The position numbers and the translations under genes are program-made. From contig CANQKH010000003.1 of the NCBI GenBank assembly GCA_947624415.1, positions 59,494 to 123,493 of the forward strand: a stretch of 64,000 nt of DNA. The letters are read 5' to 3'. This document shows positions 18,095 through 28,400 of the stretch, in pieces. How positions within the stretch are numbered: the first letter of the stretch is position 1; each line of letters starts with the position of its first letter. Origin of the DNA: an uncultured Clostridia bacterium (GTDB taxonomy: Bacteria; Bacillota; Clostridia; Christensenellales; UBA1242). The notes below the pieces were generated by a model. The model was not told where the DNA came from. It was given only the letters and a program-made list of their open reading frames with translations, and ran no database searches.

Positions 18095-18664
18095 ATGTTT
18101 ATATTGCATTCTCTTAATGGAAATACCAAAGAAAGTTTTAAGGATAGTTTAACGGAGACTGCGTCTCAAATTGGATTTGATGTTTTCTATCCAATATTTG
18201 AAATTAGAGAAAAGAGTAGTTATGAGAATTTTAAAAATGTGATGGTAGTGAAGTATGGAAAATACTTAAATGAAAATACAGTTATTGTTGCACACAGCAT
18301 AAGTGCGAATTATTTAATCAAATATATCTACGAATTTTCGCTATCTTTGAAAGCACTTATTTCAGTGGGAGGGGCAATTGAATTATCACCAACAGAAATA
18401 AGAGAGAACAATTATAATACTCAAATTAAAAAAAATTCTCTTCCGAGTTTAAGGGAATTAGATTATGCAAAGGAGCATATTGAAAAAATCTTTTTATATT
18501 ATTCCAATAATGATAACCATTCAACGCAAGAAATGTTTGATAATTTTATAAAAACATTAAATGCAGAACCGGTCTTTTGTGAGGGGTATGGGCACTTCAC
18601 AAAAAGGAATAACGTAACAAGTTTGCCAAGAATAGATAAAATACTAATGGAATTGAAATTTTAA
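18095..18664 (+). CDS. RBBP9/YdeN-like alpha/beta hydrolase
   Basis: 189 residues. It begins MFILHSLNGNTKESF, the strand and loop of small serine hydrolases of the RBBP9/YdeN type. The nucleophile elbow is VAHSISANYL (Ser near residue 70), and GYGHFTK near the C-terminus supplies the His; an acidic partner is probably in YYSNNDNHS. Another ATG at 18087 sits at the better distance from GAGGGG but is out of frame, so either translation starts at 18095 with long spacing or a small indel has occurred there. A homologue with a clear frameshift lies at 38987-39578. Substrate unknown. Confidence 0.75.
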   Translation: MFILHSLNGNTKESFKDSLTETASQIGFDVFYPIFEIREKSSYENFKNVMVVKYGKYLNENTVIVAHSISANYLIKYIYEFSLSLKALISVGGAIELSPTEIRENNYNTQIKKNSLPSLRELDYAKEHIEKIFLYYSNNDNHSTQEMFDNFIKTLNAEPVFCEGYGHFTKRNNVTSLPRIDKILMELKF

Positions 18665-18765
18665 TTTTCGCAAAAATAAAGGGACGTTGAGAAATGCCTT
18701 AAATTACTTTTTCAAATAATATGGTTGAAAAGAGATAATTATATGCTGCATAAACTAAAATAAAA

Positions 18766-18803
18766 AAATAGACGAACAAAATGGTGTTAAAATTCATCTA
18801 TTT
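18766..18803 (-). terminator. terminator of the YwaF-like gene
   Basis: On the minus strand AAATAGATGAA (18803-18793) pairs with TTCGTCTATTT (18776-18766), with one G-U, and is followed by further T. It overlaps the stop codon. Confidence 0.75.
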
Positions 18804-19637
18804 CTTTTTATGTGGTCGGTGCTTTTTAACTAACTCAGGAATCCAAAAGGGCGAGGAAACTAAAATATAAACAGGGATTAGGTAAACAAATGCTGGAATT
18901 ATCAGCCACAGAACAGGGAAGTAAAAAGGTGTTCCGCCATTTATATGGAAGGCATCAGTTTTGAAGAAGAATGGAACGAGTGGATCAAAAAGGAAGCGAA
19001 GAGAGTCAAATTCTGGTGCTAAGCCAAAAACGAAACTGCAATTTCTAATTTTTCTATCAAAAAATTGTGGCCATGTGCTGTTTACAAGTCCAACTTTTAT
19101 GAGAAAAAGTTCATTTAAGCATATTATTGATTCGTGTGCTAAAAATATTAAAGGAATTGCCCAAAACATTTTAAGCCTTGGTCTGTTTATCCCTAATACA
19201 GAGGCAGTAAGCGGAACAACAATCAGATTGATATGGCAAATATAAAAACGAAGCACATCGAAAGCGAATACGGGTTGGTTTATTGCTTCTGTTGGGAAAA
19301 GTAAAGCAGCAAGTCCGCCGCAAAAACCTATAAAATACATATAATCGTGCAAGACGTTTTGTTTTTTAATTAGAAAAATAAAGGGGAAGAATACAGTTGA
19401 GCCTGCGCAAATATTTTCAATTGTTGATCTGCGAAGAGATGTTGGGAAATTATTTATATATGGCACAAAAAACTGTTTTATAAAATGCAAAGAAAAATTA
19501 AGGAAAAGAATTACTAAAAGCACTATGCGTTGAGTTTTTTCATTTCTTTTTCTTAAAATTAGACAAAGAGAAACAAAGTATATCAAAGCAATAATGATAT
19601 ACATAAAGTAAAAACCATTGCCAATTTTGATAATCAT
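18798..19637 (-). CDS. YwaF-like (TIGR02206 type) integral membrane protein
   Basis: 279 residues with about seven hydrophobic segments (near 10-27, 38-58, 75-92, 98-115, 130-155, 160-180 and 235-262) and a basic C-terminal tail (PHKKK). The pattern, with conserved GFCGGLAALLFPTEAINQP and a His-rich FYICHINLIVVPL segment, is that of the YwaF family. Function is unknown. It is a single-gene unit on the minus strand ending in its own terminator. Confidence 0.75.
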   Translation of the reverse strand: MIIKIGNGFYFMYIIIALIYFVSLCLILRKRNEKTQRIVLLVILFLNFSLHFIKQFFVPYINNFPTSLRRSTIENICAGSTVFFPFIFLIKKQNVLHDYMYFIGFCGGLAALLFPTEAINQPVFAFDVLRFYICHINLIVVPLTASVLGINRPRLKMFWAIPLIFLAHESIICLNELFLIKVGLVNSTWPQFFDRKIRNCSFVFGLAPEFDSLRFLFDPLVPFFFKTDAFHINGGTPFYFPVLWLIIPAFVYLIPVYILVSSPFWIPELVKKHRPHKKK

Positions 19638-19756
19638 ATTTTAATAATACAGTATTTGCGAAAAAAAGACAAATTTTTTTTAATTAGTATTGAAAAATCT
19701 AAGAGTAGAAGAAAAAAGCCACATAAAATTTTCACATGAAGTAAAACTAATATGAT

Positions 19757-19999
19757 ATGAAATCAATAGATGCGATAAAGATAAGACTTCGTGAGTTAAT
19801 GAAGGAAAAAGGAACAAATTACAATGATCTGTCAATTAAAAGTGGTCTTCCAAGGTCAACTATAAAAACTTTCTTTTATAATAAAAATGCTAGATCTATA
19901 ACTGTTTATACATTGTCGTTGCTTTGTGGTGGACTAGGAATTAGTCTGGCAGACTTTTTTAATGATAATATTTTTAATGACATTGATGATTTAGGTTAA
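19757..19999 (+). CDS. small HTH (Xre/Cro type) regulator
   Basis: 80 residues. A helix-turn-helix spans about 20-60 (NDLSIKSGLPRSTIKTFFYN...RSITVYTLSLLCGGLGISLADFF), typical for compact Xre repressors of Firmicutes that end just after the fifth helix. No Shine-Dalgarno is visible; TATGAT lies directly before the ATG, so the transcript may be leaderless or the true promoter lies further up. It precedes the ABC/giant-protein operon by about 100 bases in the same direction and may regulate it, an inference from position only. Confidence 0.82.
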   Translation: MKSIDAIKIRLRELMKEKGTNYNDLSIKSGLPRSTIKTFFYNKNARSITVYTLSLLCGGLGISLADFFNDNIFNDIDDLG

Positions 20000-20063
20000 A
20001 AATAAATAAATTTCTCTTTTTTTAATTTTGGCTTTTTTTTTACTACCTATTTTACAAAAAATG

Positions 20064-20072
20064 TGTTATAAT
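20064..20072 (+). promoter_or_regulatory. extended -10 promoter of the ABC/giant-protein operon
   Basis: TGT-TATAAT at 20064-20072, a perfect extended -10. No good -35 at the right distance is seen (TTTACA at 20051 is too close). Confidence 0.6.
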
Positions 20073-20107
20073 GACAAAAAGAGCCACAATAAAAAAGGGA
20101 GAATAAT

Positions 20108-20827
20108 ATGCTCAAAGTTAAAAATCTATCAAAAAGATATCCTGCCAATGACAAGTATTCTGTTAACTGTGTCAGTTTTTCTGTAAAGGCAGGAGAAGTT
20201 GTTGGGCTTGTTGGGAGCAATGGTGCTGGCAAATCAACAATTATAAAGAGCATAATAGGGGTTCTTCCTTTTCAAGAAGGGAAAATTAAAGTAAATGGTT
20301 TTGATGTTGTTGCACAACCAGAACAAGCCAAGAGAAATATTGGATATGTGCCAGACGACCACTCAGTTTATGATAAATTGACGGGTAGAGAATATATAAA
20401 TTATATTGGCAGTCTTTATGGAGCGAACAAGGAACAAAAAAAATATGTAATAGAGCAACTTGCACCAAAGTTTAACATAAATTACGCATTGGACAATCAA
20501 ATAGCAAGTTATTCGCATGGAATGAAACAAAAGATTTGTATTTTAGGTGCTCTTGTCCATCAGCCGGCACTTTGGATACTTGATGAACCAATGGTGGGGC
20601 TTGATCCACAAACGATGGCGTTATTGATTAAATTTATACGTAATTATGCAGATAAAACTCATGCAGTGTTGTTTTCTTCACATAGTCTTGAAACAGTGCA
20701 AAAAACTTGCGATATTGTTATTTTCATAAAGCATGGGAAAATAGTAAGAAAAGTCGATTTGCGTCAAAACAAAGATTACAATTTACAGAAAGCCTTTATG
20801 GAAGTTAATGAGGTGGATGATGTTTAA
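20108..20827 (+). CDS. ABC transporter ATP-binding protein
   Basis: 239 residues. Walker A is GSNGAGKST near residues 37-45, the Q-loop region is IGYVPDD, the signature is degenerate (SYSHGMKQKICILGAL in place of LSGGQ), Walker B is LWILDEPMVGLDPQ, and the H-loop is FSSHSLE. The YSHGMKQK variant is common in ABC-2 type ATPases of Firmicutes. It follows an extended -10 promoter and overlaps the permease gene, with which it should form a transporter. AAAGGGAG precedes the ATG. Confidence 0.92.
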   Translation: MLKVKNLSKRYPANDKYSVNCVSFSVKAGEVVGLVGSNGAGKSTIIKSIIGVLPFQEGKIKVNGFDVVAQPEQAKRNIGYVPDDHSVYDKLTGREYINYIGSLYGANKEQKKYVIEQLAPKFNINYALDNQIASYSHGMKQKICILGALVHQPALWILDEPMVGLDPQTMALLIKFIRNYADKTHAVLFSSHSLETVQKTCDIVIFIKHGKIVRKVDLRQNKDYNLQKAFMEVNEVDDV

Positions 20828-22421
20828 TTTCATCCGCTTGCAACTTAAACTGAAATGGGGGCTAAACAAGAACAACAGCAAAAAGAACGCAATTATGACA
20901 GCAATCGTGGCTATGCTTGCAGTAATTGTTGCCCTTGCCCTTGTTTATGGGCTTTCTTATGTTTTGAAGTCAACAGTAGAAGTAACAGGGAAGCAACTGG
21001 CAGTTCTTTTTCTTACAATTTTATTGATTGGTTTAACGGTGGTTGCGGTTAGTATGCAAATCAATAGGTTGTATAGGCCAGGTGATATACATTTAACCGC
21101 CAGGTTTCCGCTAAGTTCTTTTAAAATTTTTGTAAGTTACTTGATTTTAAATTACATAGATCTTTGTATATATTCAGCGATTTTACTTTTGCCTATAATG
21201 CTAGTATTTGGTTGGGCAATAGGTGGCTTGACAATAGTATATGTTATTGGGATATTCCTCGGGTTAATTTTTTTGCCACTTATTCCTTTCGGACTTTCCA
21301 TTTTTATTGCAATACCCATAATGTATATAAACTCGCTTTTAAAAAAGCATAATATTATTCGTCTAATACTTTTTGTTATTGTTTTGGCGGGCTGTTTTGC
21401 ACTTTATTATTATATATTAACGGTTCTTGCTCAATTTTTTATTCATAGAAATTGGGAGGTTGGAACACTTGAAATATGGAAATCTCTTCTCGTTGGGCTT
21501 GATAAGTTTTATAATCCAGCCTATTACATAGGAAATATTATATTTTTTGAGAATTTTTGGATTGGGTTAGCGGGGATTATTAGTGCAAGCATAGTGCTTA
21601 TATCAAGCGGAATCTTTGTTGCGAAATTTGTTTATGACAAAATTCGAATTAAAGAATTAGATGGCTCTGGAGAAGTATACAGGCATAGTTCAAAAATAGA
21701 TGATTATGGAAGTGCAAGGGCAATTTTGAGATATAGTTTCAGTGAAATAATACATACAAAATCTTATTCATATTTTTATTTAGGTGTTGCAATTTCAACC
21801 CCTGTTATGGTATTTCTTTGCAATAGACTTGTTACAATGGTTGGCGAGGCTCAAATGGGGCAAGGAATTAACTTTGGGGCGGCCATATTAGTTATATCTG
21901 TATTTATGGCAATGATAAGTTCATTTGCTGCTCAAATACTAAGCATAGAAGGGAAAAACTTTTACATTACAAAAATTATTCCTGTTTCTTATAGAAAACA
22001 ACTATTAATGAAAGCAATAATAAATATAGTGGTGAGCCTTGGTGCTTTGCTTATAAGCACAATTGTTATGGCTGCTCTTCAATTTATAAATGCAATTGAT
22101 ATAATTGTATTGATGGCTGGCGAATTAATTTTTGTTGTTGGACTAGTTTTTAATGGCATTAACTTGAATCTTGCAAATCCAAACCTAAAACCTAAAGCAA
22201 ATGGAGAGCCAGAGGAAATAAATATAACTTTCATGCTTATTATAGGGTTGGTGATTGCAGCAATTTACGGTTTAACAGGATTTTTGCTACCAAAGATAGT
22301 GAGACAAGGAAATTTGTGGGCATATCTAATCATAATTGGAACATCAATTGTCTACGCAATAATAAACGTAATTATTTTTTGGTTTACGGTAAATAGAAAA
22401 TATAGGAAAATAGAGGTATAG
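20808..22421 (+). CDS. large ABC-2 type permease
   Basis: 537 residues with about 12 hydrophobic segments in two blocks (near 30-50, 62-80, 105-130, 135-165, 180-205, 235-265 and then 325-345, 365-385, 410-430, 435-455, 475-500, 510-530). This is the layout of long two-block ABC-2 export permeases. In-frame ATG codons at 20808, 20817 and 20820 are all possible; GAGGTG at 20811-20816 lies too close to the later ones, so I keep the first. It overlaps the ATPase gene and is followed after 11 bases by the giant protein gene. Confidence 0.85.
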   Translation: MRWMMFNFIRLQLKLKWGLNKNNSKKNAIMTAIVAMLAVIVALALVYGLSYVLKSTVEVTGKQLAVLFLTILLIGLTVVAVSMQINRLYRPGDIHLTARFPLSSFKIFVSYLILNYIDLCIYSAILLLPIMLVFGWAIGGLTIVYVIGIFLGLIFLPLIPFGLSIFIAIPIMYINSLLKKHNIIRLILFVIVLAGCFALYYYILTVLAQFFIHRNWEVGTLEIWKSLLVGLDKFYNPAYYIGNIIFFENFWIGLAGIISASIVLISSGIFVAKFVYDKIRIKELDGSGEVYRHSSKIDDYGSARAILRYSFSEIIHTKSYSYFYLGVAISTPVMVFLCNRLVTMVGEAQMGQGINFGAAILVISVFMAMISSFAAQILSIEGKNFYITKIIPVSYRKQLLMKAIINIVVSLGALLISTIVMAALQFINAIDIIVLMAGELIFVVGLVFNGINLNLANPNLKPKANGEPEEINITFMLIIGLVIAAIYGLTGFLLPKIVRQGNLWAYLIIIGTSIVYAIINVIIFWFTVNRKYRKIEV

Positions 22422-22432
22422 GAGGAAAAGCT

Positions 22433-25400
22433 ATGAAAAAGTTGATGATTGCTACTATAATTGTGTTGCCACTTATTTTATTGGCTATACTGCTTGTCAG
22501 TGGTGCTATTATGAGCATGACATCATTTGTCTATGTTGAGAGGCTTGAAATATCTGAAACAAGTGCTCTTATTTTAGAGATGCCAGACGAACAAAATCCT
22601 CCAACACATGATTTAATGAAAGAAGTAATAATTTTTCCTTTGCAGGCGACAAATCGTGATTTAACCTTTTCCAGTGATAATGAAGATATTGTTACAATAA
22701 ATGAAGAGGGAATAATAACTGCTATTGGGTATGGCTCTACATTTGTTCATGCTACAAGCAAGGAAAACATAGCAGCAACCGACGTTAGAGAAATTATTGT
22801 TACAGATCACGCTGCCCACATTATTAAATTTGACTGTGAGATTAAAAATGAGATGTATCAAGGGACGACACAACAATTAAAGGCTGTTGTTTTGCCTGAA
22901 AATGCTGACGATACTACTTATCATTGGGAAAGTTCAAACGAAAATATTTTGCAAGTCAGTGCCAGCGGAAACATTAATGCAAAGGGGTTTGGAACTGCGA
23001 CCATTACTGCCATTTCAAATGACAATAATGACATTAGGGTTTCAGTGGACATTACAAGTTATCCAGTAATGACAAGTTTGGAAGTAAACACATCGCCGCT
23101 TACCACATCTGAAACAATAGTAAAGTTTCCAAACGTAACAATAAATCCAAATAATAGTGGAATAAAATTATCCTATAAATCGAGCAATGAAGATGTTGCC
23201 ACAGTGGACGGACAAGGCAATATAACTTTCAAAGACGCTGGCAAGGTTGAAATATCAGTGATTGCAACCGACTTTGGTGGCTACTCGATAGAAAAAACGA
23301 AAACAATTATATCTACCTGCGGATATTATTCTGGGAGATTGTTTAGCCAACAGACTTTCACGGTAGATTATGACAAATATGCAAATGGCGAGATATTACC
23401 AATAGAAATCAAATCAGATCCAGTAGGAGCATACAAACTTATAGAATCCGTTACATATGACATAGAAGAAAATGTTTTAAAATTCGACACAAATACAAAT
23501 AAGTTTACCTTTGTAGGCCCAATGCCACAAGGAAAGGATCGTATAAAAGTAACTGTATTTGCAACAGTTTACGATGCAGAACGCAATGTCATGAACGAAC
23601 AATATGAAGAGAGTTTTACATTAATTGTAACTCGTAAAGCGACAATGGTTAAAGCATCGTATTTAGGCGAAGAAGTGAGTGAAATTCGCACCACGCAAAA
23701 AAGGTTTAGTTTTTTGACAGATTCAACACAAGGTCTAAATACTATAAACATTTGGGGATTACCTGCAAACCATACAGACGATTGGAGATATGAGGTTGTT
23801 TCTGGCGGAGATATCGCGACACTCGAGGGAGGAAATTTAACATTCAACAGCGATGGCACAGTAATAGTTCGCTTGTCGCTTATTCGCGGAGAAGAAAGGC
23901 ACGCTCAAACGGAAATTTCAATTACAAGTGTATCCTTAAAAAGTTTTGAAAAACAGATTGAAGTTAACAAACAAGAAAAATGGGTTGAACTGACTTCTAA
24001 CGGTGAAACAGAAGAAAGTGGAATTATTTTTCTCAATACTCCAAGTGGCACAAATCTTAATTACAGCATTTTAGATGATAATGGAGTGGTTAAACTTGAA
24101 CAAGACAATGGAATTTATAAAATTGTGCCTTTGAAAGGTGGTTTTTCGACAATTCAAATAGAAGCAATCGGCGTTGCAAGAGATGTGCAACAATGGATAG
24201 TCAATGTTTATGTTGACAAACCTGTTTCGGAAAGAAATTTTGAAATAGAAATAAATGGGAGCGATGCAGAAAGTTTTAGAACAAGCCTAACAGCCTTTGA
24301 ATATTCAGTAACGGCATCAAACGATAGTGGCGAGATGTATGGGAAGGAAATTTATATTGTTGTTGGCGGCGTTGAAACAAAAGTAAATGGTTTGTCAAAA
24401 AATGAGACGATAAATTTTAACGGTAAAAATGAAATTGAAGTTAGATTTGAAGTGCGATATGCGGCAAATGTGGTCAGCGAATATAAAGTGGATCAAAGAA
24501 CGCTTGTTTCGTTGCGCCGCACGGTTAGCACAACAAATGGGAAACTTGATGATGCACCTACAATAAAAATAAATGGTGGAGAAACTTTAACCTATGGAAG
24601 CAACAATATTGTATTTGTTGACTTAAATAGAACAATAACCTTAGAAGTAGAGAAAACGTTTAATCCTTCAGATTTTGTTTTGGAATCACATAAACCTGAA
24701 ATTGAGTCATCAAATTTTGTAGATGTTAGCATTTATGATGATGGTGCAACAATAATGCTTACCAGCAAAGCAGTTTGCAAAGGCGACCAAATGTCTCTTA
24801 CAATTGGTGGAAAGACATTTACATTGGTTGTTGATGTATATTGCAATGCTGAGTCTTTGTCAATTTCATATAATAGCACGCAGGTTTCAAGCATTCAATC
24901 GTTAATAAAAGAATTGACTTTTACTACATCAAAAGATCTTATAGACGCCTCACACATTAACGTACTTGTAGGACCAGAGGGACATACAAATACAGTTACA
25001 TACAAACTTATTTCCGGTCAAGATTGTGCCCAGTTAAACAATGGAAAATTGAATTTCAACAAAGATGGAACTGCAAGGGTAAGAGTTTTGGTGTCTGGTT
25101 ATGAAGAAGAAATTATATTACAATATGAAATTTCAATAACCTATTTAAATAGTTCTCAAAATTTGGGAATAGTAGATTTTTCTAGCAATAAAACCACAGA
25201 ACAAGACGTTGTTTTAAACTACGTTAATGGGAATCAAAAAGAAGGGGTTATAGTTTTCAATACACCTTTGGCAGCAGAGATAAAATATGAAGTTGTTGAA
25301 GGCGATAATGTTGTAGAACTTATCCAACCGGTTGATAGTGATGGAAATTATCGTATAAAAGCCTTGCGTGGTGGTTTTGCGACAATTCAAATCACAGCCA

Positions 25401-28400
25401 CTTCAAAATCTCAGCCAGAAATGGCTAGACTTATGTCAGTGGCTGAAAGCGAGCAAGTGTGGACGGTCAATGTCTATGTCGACAAGCCCCTTTCAACTAA
25501 GAATTTAGATATAAAAATAAATGGAAGCGATGCAGAAAGTTTCCGAACAAGCCTGGAAAATTTTAAATATTCACTTTCAGTCTTTGATGACAATGGTGAA
25601 ATGGAAGGAAAGGAAGTCTATATTGTTGTTGACGGTGATGGAACAAAAGTAGATGGCTTGTCAAAAGAGGGAATAGTTAATTTCGAAGGCAAGAATAAAA
25701 TTGAAGTTAAATTTGAAGTGCGATATGCTGAAAATGTGGTTAACGACTATAAAGTAGTTGAAACAACACTAATATCATTGCTCCGCACTGTAATAACTAC
25801 ACATGGTAAATTGGATGAGACGCCAGAGGTTTTATATGCTTCAAATCCTTTAAGTGCCGGGGTGGAAAATTCAATTGTGATTGAAAATGTTGGCAAAACA
25901 GCCCAATTGAAAGTGGTTGAGAAATTCACACCGACAGATTTTGATTTAAAATTACACGTAAAAATCAATTCAACGGCAAATGTCGAGGCTGATGTTTCGG
26001 CAGATGGCACAACAATTACGTTAACCGGTCTTAATTTATGCAAAGCCGAAGAAATGACTTTGGACATAGGTGGAAAGACATTCAAATTGGTTGTTGATGT
26101 AAATCTTAATGCGACAAATGTCAACGTTTCATATAATGGTGTTCAGACAACTGAAATAAACACCACGCGAGAGACTTTGACCTTTACAACACAGTTACAA
26201 CAAAGTGCATCGCAAATCAATATCAAACCAGACCCTAAAAATTCAACAAACACGATTGAATATCAACTTTTCCAAAGTGATATAGCAGAACTCGAAGGCA
26301 ATAGATTACATTTTAATAGTGCGGGAACAGCAAAAGTAAAAATTATTTTGAAGTCATCTTCTGGAGAGGAAACAGTATCAAAAGACATAACTATTACATA
26401 CACAGAACCTAAGCCAGGAGAGAAAAATATTGATTTAACCAGTGTGACAGAGGCTTATGTTGTTTTATCAATGATAGACCCATCAAACTGTGATAAAGGT
26501 ATTGTTATATTCAACAAGCAAGAGGGTGCAACCGTAAATTATCAAATTGAAAGTGGAGTAGGATTAATAGAAGTTTCACAAGAGGAAGAACGGGGCGGAA
26601 ATTATATAATAACTCCTTTGAAAGGCGGATTTGCAAAGATTAAAATAACAGCATCCAATTCAGGCGTCCAAACTGGAGAGTGGACTATTAATGTTTATAT
26701 TGATTATAAACTCAAAGAGAATGATTTCACAATTACAATCAATGGAAAAGATCCAGAGAATTTTAGAACAAGTCTTGAAAGTGTCAATTATTTAGTTAAT
26801 GTAGACAACACGAATGGTGCTATGGAAGGCAAGAAACTCCAAGCACTCATTAACGGAATTATAACCGACATATCCAACAATTATAATGGGCAAGCAACGT
26901 TTACTCAAGATGAAAAACTTGAAATCACTTTTAAAGTTTTATATTCTCAAGAATTAACAAAGGATTATGATGTTTCAAAGGAATCTGATCTTATTTCAGT
27001 AAGCAAGACAATTTCGTCAACGCACGGGAAATTGGATACAGAGCCTACGATTAATATAAAAGATGGCGAAACCTTGAATTTTGAAGGTGAGAACAAAATA
27101 GTTTTTGCAGACCTAAATGAAACGATAACCCTTGAAGTGGAGAAAATTTTCAACCCATCAGATTTTGATTTGCAATCTCATCATCCAACGGTAAATTCAT
27201 CTAATTTTGTGGACGTTAGCATTTCTGAAGATGGCTCAAAAATAATGCTTACAAGCAAGGCGGTTTGCAGTGGACACCAGATGTATCTTACTATTGGTGG
27301 AAAGACATTTAAATTAGTTGTCGACATATATCGAAATGCCGAATCTTTGTCAATTTCATACAATGGCACGCAAGTTTCAAATATTCAAACATTAATAAAA
27401 GAATTAACTTTTACGATTTCAAATGACATTTCAACTTCACTTGTTAACGTGCTTGTCGGGCCAGAGGGACATACAAATATAGTTTCATATGAACTTATAT
27501 CCGGTCAAGATTGTGCCCAGTTAAGCAATGGCAAATTGAATTTCAATAAAAATGGAACTGCAAAAGTAAAAATTGTAGTATCAGGATATGAAAATGAAAC
27601 CATATTAGAAAAGGAAATATCAATAACCTACATAATTAAATATGAAAATCAAGAAGTAGCAGATTTTTCAGGCAATAATACCACACAACAAAACATTGCT
27701 TTGGACATTGTTGGCGAAATTCAAAAAGAAGGGGTTATTGTTATCAATACTCCAAGTGGCACATTTTTACAATATAGCATTTTAGAAGATAGTGGAGTAG
27801 TTAGACTTGAACAAGATAATGAAATCTATAAAATTGTGCCTTTGAAAGGTGGTTTTTCGACAATTCAAATAGAAGCAATCGGTGAGACAAGTGATGCTCT
27901 ACAATGGAGGGTCAATGTTTATGTTGACAAACCTGTTTCTGAAAGAAATTTTGATATAGAAATAAATGATAGCAATGTAGAGACATTCCAAACAAGTCTG
28001 GAAACATTTAAATATGCAGTTATAGTTTCTAGCAACGATGACGAGATGCAGGGCAAAGAGCTTTATATTGTTGTTGATGGTGTTGAAACAAAAATAGAAG
28101 GTTTGTCAAAAAATGAGACGATAAATTTTAACGGCAAAAATGAAATTGAAGTTAGATTTGAAGTGCGATATGCGGCAAATGTGGTCAGCGACTATAATGT
28201 TGATCAAAGAGCGCTTGTATCTGTGCACCGCACGATTAGCACTACACATGGCAAACTTGTTGACGTGCCTTCAATAAAAATAAATGGTGGAGAAACTTTA
28301 ACTTATGGAAGCAACAATATTGTCTTTGTTGATATAAACAGAAGTATAACCTTAGAAGTAGAGAAAACGTTTAATCCTTCAGATTTTGATCTAGAATCAC

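Noticed and set aside
20051..20072. TTTACA as the -35 of the ABC/giant-protein promoter
   Set aside because: Only 10 bases separate it from TATAAT; the TGn extension better explains the promoter.
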